IMG/VR virus record: IMGVR_UViG_3300031673_000319
Span: 1-31,081 of that record
Reading direction: 5' to 3' (one strand)
DNA length: 31,081 bases
Origin: a virus
Shown here: one piece after another, positions 13,841-19,391 of the stretch
How the letters are laid out: each line of letters opens with the position of its first letter
Numbering within the stretch: position 1 is the stretch's first letter
Translations under genes and position numbers: made by a program
Notes under the pieces: model-generated
What the model saw: only the letters and a program-made list of their open reading frames with translations
Told to the model about the DNA's origin: nothing
The model's database searches: none

Positions 13841-15159
13841 GAGTAACAGGCGAGCAGTACAAAAAAGCACAGGGTTTCCCCTTAGAGGTAGATTCGTTAT
13901 TCCACGCGCTTACCTATGTCATTGACAAAGGGGAACCGCGTTGCCTTGAGTATCCAGATAACTTCGATAGTGCGGTCTATATTGCTTCATACAATGATCT
14001 GATGGCTGCGGGGATAACCGATGGACTGAGCCATTATCTCCGATATGGCTGGAAAGAAGGACGATGGCGCATACCTCCCGATTTCGATGGAGCGGCCTAT
14101 ATTGCATACTGGAAGGACGTCCGGGAGGCCGGATACACGGCGGCGGACGCGGGGGTGCATTATAACAGGTTCGGGTACAAGGAAAAACGGTGGCCCCTGC
14201 CTGCGGGCGAGATAAAAGCATTCAATGCCATCCCTGCATTGGATGATCCGGATAACTGTTATTTCACCGCCTGCCGGGTAAATGGGGAGATGCGGTTTGC
14301 AACGTATAAGGACGGCAGCTATACCGCCCATATAAAGAACATTGCCGGAAAAGTCCTTGATTCCTTTAATTGCGAGTCATGCTTTATGATTATCCCGTTC
14401 AAGGGTGGGTACAACATGTCTCAGGAACATGGCAGGTATTCGACTGTTGACAAGGGGATGATCTACCGCCTTATCAATGGTGTCTGGCAGGAGGTTTATC
14501 GACATCCTCGATGGACACTGATAACAGAAATGCATGTTCACACGGATGGTTATTTGTATGCCACAGGAGGAAAGTGGGGCGATTCTTCCGATCCTGCCGG
14601 AATTGTCCGATCCCTTGATGGGGTGAATTGGGAAGTCTGGTATGAGAATCTCTATGAATATCGCTTCTGGGGTATGACTTCGAAGGATGGAAATCTCTGG
14701 ATTGCCTCAACTTCATCCGGCACAGACTGGGGAGCTAATGACTGCCGGCCTTCTGTGTTCTGCAATAAAGCCTTGGCATTGACTGACTATGACCATCCCA
14801 ACAGCGGCTTCTGGGCCATCGAAGCATGGAATGATGACATCTATCTAGGCAGGTGTGGAGATGCGGCGGTTGTGCGATTCTCCGACAAGAAAGAAGTCCT
14901 GACCATGCCGGGATACGAATCTATCCACGACCTGGCCATTGACAAGAAGACCAACACCCTAATCGCTTTCTGTAATAAATCTGCCGGATCAGGCGCAATA
15001 GTGAAAGCCACAAAGGATGGCAATAACTGGTACACGATGGATGAAGGATTTACTGTTCCATTGATCGTAGACGGTTATTATGACGATCAGGAGGATGCAC
15101 TCTATTTGTGTGCTGGTGTGTTCACTGGTCGAGGGAAGATTTACAAGAGCGAACGATGA
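13837..15159 (+). CDS. Protein with two surface-type repeats and a beta-propeller-like domain
   Basis: A 440-residue protein. Residues about 40-118 hold two copies of a repeat of the form P-x-x-F-D-x-A-x-Y-I-A-x-Y-x-D-[LV]-x-x-A-G followed by H-Y-x-R-[YF]-G-[WY]-K-E-[GK]-R-W. This repeat is common in large bacterial and phage surface proteins. From about residue 125 the protein has recurring blades with Trp and Gly-rich turns (SLDGVNWEVWYE, MTSKDGNLWIAS, ATKDGNNWYTMD), typical of a propeller fold. It has no signal peptide, so a virion fibre or tail-tip adhesin is a reasonable inference. It is coupled to its neighbours by ATGA overlaps on both sides. Confidence 0.55.
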   Translation: MRVTGEQYKKAQGFPLEVDSLFHALTYVIDKGEPRCLEYPDNFDSAVYIASYNDLMAAGITDGLSHYLRYGWKEGRWRIPPDFDGAAYIAYWKDVREAGYTAADAGVHYNRFGYKEKRWPLPAGEIKAFNAIPALDDPDNCYFTACRVNGEMRFATYKDGSYTAHIKNIAGKVLDSFNCESCFMIIPFKGGYNMSQEHGRYSTVDKGMIYRLINGVWQEVYRHPRWTLITEMHVHTDGYLYATGGKWGDSSDPAGIVRSLDGVNWEVWYENLYEYRFWGMTSKDGNLWIASTSSGTDWGANDCRPSVFCNKALALTDYDHPNSGFWAIEAWNDDIYLGRCGDAAVVRFSDKKEVLTMPGYESIHDLAIDKKTNTLIAFCNKSAGSGAIVKATKDGNNWYTMDEGFTVPLIVDGYYDDQEDALYLCAGVFTGRGKIYKSER

Positions 15160-16016
15160 TGAAACTTTTATTGATGCTTCTATTGTTAATCGGCTGTGGC
15201 GACGCGGATAATCCGCAGATCGTGACCCACACGATAACCAACGGCGTGATAACTGTCCGTGCAAGCGAGCAGTTTGCCGGGGCCGTTGATTCCCTGAAAT
15301 ATCAAGGGGTTGAGTTTCTGGACGCTACGGATCATGGGCGTATGCTTCAATCCGCCCAGAGTTTCTGCGGATACGGCGAGTGTTATAATCCCACAGAAGG
15401 TGGCTCGATGTCCGACGGATACTTGCCTACGAGCAGCAGCCGCTTGCAGGCTATTGTCGCCAAAAGCGATTTGCTCTGGACTGAGACACAGATGGCCTTC
15501 TGGTTACGCCCTGGGGAATCATCGGACTGCGGGATGGCAAGAAATACACAGGTGATTTCCGACCATATCATGAACAAAACCGTCCAGATAGGCCACTTAG
15601 TATCACATCATGTTATCGACTACCAAGTGCAGTTTTATATTCCAGAGTATTATTCCAGGGGGGTGTACGAGGTCTTGACCGGATATATGCCCTCGGAGTT
15701 TTCATCGTTCTGGCGCTACAATCCGGCGACCGGAGAGATAAGGGTGGAGGACTATACGACACAAGAAACCCCCCTAATTTATACCAATGCCGAGAACTAT
15801 GCGATGGGGATCTACTCCCCCGGATTGGTTTACGGGAGTTTCACGGCTGCCGAGCTGAAAACCCCCGGAGTCGTGAAATGGAACATGGTGCAACGCCTGA
15901 CGGATGTTCAGGCCGGGACGTATGGGTACAGGTGCTATGTCATTGTGGGATCTCTTGACGAGGTTAAGGACTCCATGACACGACTGCACGAATACTTGTC
16001 CGGGATAAAAAGATGA
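15156..16016 (+). CDS. Predicted lipoprotein, all-beta, unknown function
   Basis: The 286-residue product begins MMKLLLMLLLLIGCG, a lipoprotein signal with lipobox L-I-G-C and an Asp three residues after the Cys (GDAD). The mature part is strand-rich, with blocks such as FAGAVDSLKYQGVEFLDATDHG and VIDYQVQFYIPEYYSRGVYE that resemble beta-sandwich carbohydrate-processing proteins, but no family was recognised. A phage lipoprotein made in this region could block receptors or surface glycans against superinfection; that is inference. The start overlaps the previous stop (ATGA); a second ATG at 15159 is equally possible. Confidence 0.6.
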   Translation: MMKLLLMLLLLIGCGDADNPQIVTHTITNGVITVRASEQFAGAVDSLKYQGVEFLDATDHGRMLQSAQSFCGYGECYNPTEGGSMSDGYLPTSSSRLQAIVAKSDLLWTETQMAFWLRPGESSDCGMARNTQVISDHIMNKTVQIGHLVSHHVIDYQVQFYIPEYYSRGVYEVLTGYMPSEFSSFWRYNPATGEIRVEDYTTQETPLIYTNAENYAMGIYSPGLVYGSFTAAELKTPGVVKWNMVQRLTDVQAGTYGYRCYVIVGSLDEVKDSMTRLHEYLSGIKR

Positions 16017-16090
16017 AATCCACAGGCGCGAAACTGAAGGCCGAGTCGAAAAAGCAGAAACGGGCCAAACGGAGGAAAAAGAAGAAATGA
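16013..16090 (+). CDS. Tiny lysine-rich ORF (25 aa) coupled on both sides
   Basis: Twenty-five codons start within the lipoprotein stop (ATGA at 16013) and stop within the next start (ATGA at 16087). Fourteen residues are Lys or Arg; the C-terminal half is almost all basic. The double overlap makes translation likely. No family is recognisable at this length. Confidence 0.5.
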   Translation: MKSTGAKLKAESKKQKRAKRRKKKK

Positions 16091-16452
16091 AAAGATTAGC
16101 CATCGTTTTAACCATACTGATTCTTTCCGGTACGGCCTTCGCCGCCCACAGGTTCACGGAGAGGGTCTACCAGATCGAGTGGTGTACGGAGCATGGCGGC
16201 ATCATTGAATACGTGCTTCCCGACAAGACCCGTGTTGACTGCCTGACGGATGAGTATGCTGTGGAGGTGGACTTCGGGCCGAAGTGGGCCGAGGGAGTGG
16301 GCCAGGCGCTTTACTACGCGGCCCGAACCGGGAAGAAGCCGGGCATCGTGCTGATTCTCGAAAAGCCAAGCGACCGCCGGCACGTTCTGAAGCTCAACAT
16401 CCTGGCTGAAAAGTATGGAATTAAGATTTGGGTGATCGAGGGATGGAGATGA
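16087..16452 (+). CDS. Exported small protein with PD-(D/E)XK-nuclease-like pattern
   Basis: A 121-residue protein with a signal peptide (MKRLAIVLTILILSGTAFA, cleavage after about residue 19). The mature part has RVDC with Asp51, then EVDF with Glu60 and Asp62, then GQALYYA with Gln73, followed by GIVLILEKP and IKIWVIEG strands. This D...E-x-D...Q order recalls the PD-(D/E)XK nuclease fold and matches uncharacterised exported proteins often seen in phage and proteobacterial genomes. The usual Lys of the motif is replaced by Asp62, so catalysis is uncertain. It is coupled to the lysine-rich ORF upstream. Confidence 0.6.
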   Translation: MKRLAIVLTILILSGTAFAAHRFTERVYQIEWCTEHGGIIEYVLPDKTRVDCLTDEYAVEVDFGPKWAEGVGQALYYAARTGKKPGIVLILEKPSDRRHVLKLNILAEKYGIKIWVIEGWR

Positions 16453-16468
16453 AATACAGGAGGACACG

Positions 16469-16882
16469 ATGAAAAAGTCACTGTTTGGTTTCTTGATTTT
16501 GCTGCTTCTTGCGATCCCTATATTCGGATTCGCAGAGGATCAGCCATTAAGCAAGTCCCTAAACTTTGCATGGGAGCAGGATAACCCGGAGTATATCACC
16601 GGCTGGTCGCTGTACTGGACTCCCACGGCAGGGGCTGGATATGTGAAGGTGGTGGATATCCCTTATATCACAGGGGCGGGACCGACGTTTACGACCTCGA
16701 CAGTTCTGGCTGTCACGGGTACGCCAGGAGCTACGGTAGACAAATATTTCGTGCTGACGGCGACAGGGAAGAACGGGAAGCCCTCGGGGTATTCAAATGA
16801 GGTAAGTTATGGATTCGTCATCCCCTTCCCGACGCCGAGTGCACCGTTCAACCTGATAATCACAGTGACTGTCACACCATAA
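16469..16882 (+). CDS. Exported fibronectin type III-like protein
   Basis: A 137-residue protein with a signal peptide (KSLFGFLILLLLAIPIFGFA). The rest looks like one FnIII-type beta-sandwich: SLNFAWEQDNPEYITGWSLYWTP near the start of the domain, and KYFVLTATGKNGKPSGYSNEVSY near residues 92-114, the usual last strands. Such domains bind carbohydrate or mediate weak surface contacts. It ends in a Pro/Thr-rich tail. An AGGAGG ribosome site precedes the start. It belongs to a run of exported products between lysis and fibre genes. Confidence 0.65.
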   Translation: MKKSLFGFLILLLLAIPIFGFAEDQPLSKSLNFAWEQDNPEYITGWSLYWTPTAGAGYVKVVDIPYITGAGPTFTTSTVLAVTGTPGATVDKYFVLTATGKNGKPSGYSNEVSYGFVIPFPTPSAPFNLIITVTVTP

Positions 16883-16892
16883 CGGAGGCAAT

Positions 16893-17099
16893 ATGTTTGA
16901 TCAAATAATCACTGAAAAGATGGTTGGCATGACGATAGCCAAGGCTTTTCCTGATTTGGAGAAGGCGGTCATTGAGAAGACCGATCTGACTGCCATGAAG
17001 ACATCTGCACGAGATGAGTTTCTTGCTCAGGATTTGAGAGGTTGTGCACTGGCTTTTGAGCAGAAGACGGGGATTGAGCCAATTAAGGAGGCTATATGA
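16893..17099 (+). CDS. Small hypothetical protein (68 aa)
   Basis: A 68-residue, helical-looking hydrophilic protein with a GGAGG ribosome site. The C-terminal segment CALAFEQKTGIEPI is encoded again, with only synonymous-type changes, about 210 bases downstream (17254-17298). Function unknown. Its stop overlaps the next start (ATGA at 17096). Confidence 0.55.
   Translation: MFDQIITEKMVGMTIAKAFPDLEKAVIEKTDLTAMKTSARDEFLAQDLRGCALAFEQKTGIEPIKEAI
17040..17084 (+). repeat. Duplicated coding segment, upstream copy
   Basis: These 45 bases at the 3' end of the gene at 16893 match 17254-17298 at 36 of 45 positions by hand alignment. In the shared reading frame both copies encode CALAFEQKTGIEPI, and the differences in that stretch are synonymous. 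Confidence 0.75.
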
Positions 17100-17299
17100 T
17101 AGCCAATTTTAAGTTTGATCCAACAGCCCCAATGCCTAAAACAGACTGGCCCAGTGAAATACAGGCCATGAAGGATGCAGGTGTTTGGGACGAAAATGGT
17201 GAGCCAGAACGAAAATTACTGGCAGCCCTGAAGATTGCTTCGGTTAAGGTTGAGGGTGCGCGTTGGCGTTTGAGCAGAAAACGGGGATCGAGCCGATAG
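17096..17299 (+). CDS. Small hypothetical protein with recombined C-terminus (67 aa)
   Basis: The first ~50 residues (MIANFKFDPTAPMPKTDW..., AMKDAGVWDENGEPERKLLAALKIASVKVEG in order) look like a normal small phage protein. The last 15 (ARWRLSRKRGSSR) come from reading the duplicated segment at 17254-17298 in a different frame from that in which it encodes CALAFEQKTGIEPI. The natural C terminus was therefore probably replaced by recombination. It starts by ATGA overlap with the preceding gene. Confidence 0.5.
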   Translation: MIANFKFDPTAPMPKTDWPSEIQAMKDAGVWDENGEPERKLLAALKIASVKVEGARWRLSRKRGSSR

Positions 17300-17328
17300 C
17301 GGTTGATATTGGAGTGGTGGTGAAGTAA
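17254..17328 (+). pseudogene. 3'-end remnant of a homologue of the 16893 gene
   Basis: In its own frame this segment reads GCALAFEQKTGIEPI then AVDIGVVVK and a TAA that overlaps the ATG of the serine-rich gene (TAATG). Upstream in that frame there are stops, so only the 3' end remains. It is best read as the tail of another allele of the 16893 gene that travelled with the downstream serine-rich gene during module exchange. Confidence 0.6.
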
Positions 17329-19391
17329 TGGCGACAAGAACTTGGCACGGCGGGACAGACTCAGACTGGAACACTGCTGCAAACTGGGCAGAGAATGCTG
17401 TTCCTACAAGTTCTGATGATGTTGTTTTTGATGATTCAGCGCATACCTATACGTTGAATTTATCTGCTAATGCGGCTGCTAAATCTTTTGTTACTACGGG
17501 CACTATAAATGGGATAACATTTACATCTACTGGTTATAAAGAATTTCGTGTGTATGGCGATATAACTCTAAAATTAACAGATAATGTTTCCGTTGGTAGA
17601 TTAATTGCTGCGGCAACGGGTACTATGTCGCAAAACGGGGCGACATTAGCTAATTTTCAGGTCATTGCAGCAGGTTGTACTGTTACTTTAGGGAGTGATT
17701 TGAATACCGGTGCAGGATTAGTATATTGGACTTATGGAACGCTAGATACAAGCAATAATAATTATGAGATAAACTGCGGCGATTTTTCCGATTCTTTAAC
17801 TACACAATTTAGAGGACTAACATTAAATTCGTCTGTTTTAAATTGTAAATCTTTTATAGCCAGTCCATTTAATTTAACTATTAATGGTACTGACCACACC
17901 ATCAATATCGCCCACGGCGCCCATGCCCACGATAACTTCGGCGGTGCATCCTGGGGCATCGTCAACCTGAACCTGACTCCCACAGCAGCGGTGATCTACA
18001 ATATAGACGGCAATGCTGCCACTTTCGTGCAGTTCAATGTCAATCTTCTTGCCTCACGGGCTGATTGTCAACTCACATTAGCCCATGACATCACAACGGG
18101 CAGCGCGACCTTCACAGGTAAAGATTCAACCAATATGCTTATATTCAATTCTTCCGTCCACGAAACAGCTCGCACCCTTACCGACACGGCAGGGACAAAC
18201 ATATTCACGAACGTCAGAATTCACGACATGACGGCTGCCGGCGGGGCCGTATGGCAGGCTCTATTGACTGATGGGAATTTAGACGATGGCGGGAATGATG
18301 GATGGACGTGGGCGGCAGGGGGCGGTAGCGCTTCGGAGTCAGCCAGCATCTCGGAATCCATGAGCGAGTCGGCTTCGGAGTCAGCCAGCATCTCGGAATC
18401 CATGAGCGAGTCGGCTTCGGAGTCTGCCAGCGAGAGCGCGTCTGAATCGGCTAGTGGGTCTGCCAGCGGGTCAGCTTCAGGTTCAGCCAGCGGATCAGCC
18501 AGCATCTCGGAATCCATGAGCGAGTCGGCTTCGGAGTCTGCCAGCGAGAGCGCGTCTGAATCGGCTAGTGGGTCTGCCAGCGGGTCAGCTTCAGGTTCAG
18601 CCAGCGGATCAGCCAGCATCTCGGAATCCATGAGCGAGTCGGCTTCGGAATCTGCCAGCGGCAGCGAGTCCGGATCGGCCAGCGAATCTGCCAGCGGATC
18701 AGCTTCAGGTTCGGCTAGCGGATCGGCCAGCATATCCGAATCCATGTCCGAGTCGGCTTCGGAATCTGCCAGCGAGAGCGAGTCCGGATCGGCCAGCGAA
18801 TCTGCCAGCGGCAGCGCTTCAGGTTCGGCTTCGGAGTCCGCCAGCATATCGGAATCCATGAGCGAGTCGGCTTCGGAATCTGCCAGCGAGAGCGCGTCTG
18901 AATCTGGTAGTGAATCCGCATCAGGATCGGCATCTGAGTCAGCTTCTGGTAGTGCTTCAGGTAGTGCCTCTATCTCAGAAAGTGAGTCAGAATCTGCCAG
19001 TGAAAGTGCTTCCGAGTCGGCTTCGGAATCAGCCAGTGAATCAGCTTCTGGGTCAGAGAGTGCATCTGAATCCGAGAGCGCTTCGGAGAGTGCGTCTGGA
19101 AGTACCTCTGGTTCTGCCAGCGAATCGGCCTCCGAATCGGCAAGTGGCTCGGCTTCCGCGAGCGCGTCTGGGAGTGAATCTGCATCAGAGAGCGAAAGTG
19201 CAAGCGGGTCTGAATCTGCAAGCGAAAGTGAGTCCGCATCAGAATCCATGAGCGAGTCGGAATCCGCGAGCGCAAGTGAAAGTGCCTCAGAGAGCGCATC
19301 ACCTTCTATTGAATTTCTTTCATCACTACCAATCGTATCTGCTTACGGGGTGCATAGTGCAATCATGGGAGGTCAAATTGTCAGTGGATAG
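17328..19391 (+). CDS. Serine-rich repeat virion/fibre-type protein
   Basis: A 687-residue protein. Residues 1 to about 330 are beta-solenoid-like, opening with TWHGGTDSDWNTAANWAENAVPTSSDDVVFD, a pattern of extracellular and phage surface proteins (positions 5-35). Residues about 335-658 are almost pure Ser-Ala-Ser-Glu/Gly repeats, including SISESMSES units with a 38-residue period. The last 30 residues (from PSIEFLSSLPIVSAY) are a distinct hydrophobic end. There is no signal peptide, so virion attachment is more likely than secretion. The repeat is mucin-like: about every second residue is Ser. The enzyme encoded immediately downstream has an O-glycosyltransferase motif set. The first ~550 bases are AT-rich and the rest GC-rich, showing a mosaic gene. 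Confidence 0.75.
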   Translation: MATRTWHGGTDSDWNTAANWAENAVPTSSDDVVFDDSAHTYTLNLSANAAAKSFVTTGTINGITFTSTGYKEFRVYGDITLKLTDNVSVGRLIAAATGTMSQNGATLANFQVIAAGCTVTLGSDLNTGAGLVYWTYGTLDTSNNNYEINCGDFSDSLTTQFRGLTLNSSVLNCKSFIASPFNLTINGTDHTINIAHGAHAHDNFGGASWGIVNLNLTPTAAVIYNIDGNAATFVQFNVNLLASRADCQLTLAHDITTGSATFTGKDSTNMLIFNSSVHETARTLTDTAGTNIFTNVRIHDMTAAGGAVWQALLTDGNLDDGGNDGWTWAAGGGSASESASISESMSESASESASISESMSESASESASESASESASGSASGSASGSASGSASISESMSESASESASESASESASGSASGSASGSASGSASISESMSESASESASGSESGSASESASGSASGSASGSASISESMSESASESASESESGSASESASGSASGSASESASISESMSESASESASESASESGSESASGSASESASGSASGSASISESESESASESASESASESASESASGSESASESESASESASGSTSGSASESASESASGSASASASGSESASESESASGSESASESESASESMSESESASASESASESASPSIEFLSSLPIVSAYGVHSAIMGGQIVSG
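18331..19302 (+). repeat. Ser-Ala-Ser-Glu/Gly coding repeat array
   Basis: Low-complexity codon repeats encode the serine-rich domain. A higher-order unit starting at TCGGAATCCATGAGCGAG (or TCCGAATCCATG) recurs at 18393, 18507, 18621, 18735 and 18849, exactly 114 bases (38 codons) apart. Units 18393-18506 and 18507-18620 are identical; later units diverge by many synonymous changes. An extra 42-base unit lies at 18351. Reverse-strand and shifted frames are open only because of this repetition. Confidence 0.9.

Noticed and set aside
18351-18974. Regular 114-base spacing reminiscent of a repeat array such as CRISPR
   Set aside because: Units are in-frame coding repeats without unique spacers of constant length between short identical repeats, and no cas genes are present.
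18221-19249. Long reverse-strand ORF of ~342 codons rich in Asp, Ala and Ser
   Set aside because: It is the complement of the Ser-Ala-Ser-Glu repeat; low-complexity codon repetition keeps the frame open. No ribosome site or family similarity.
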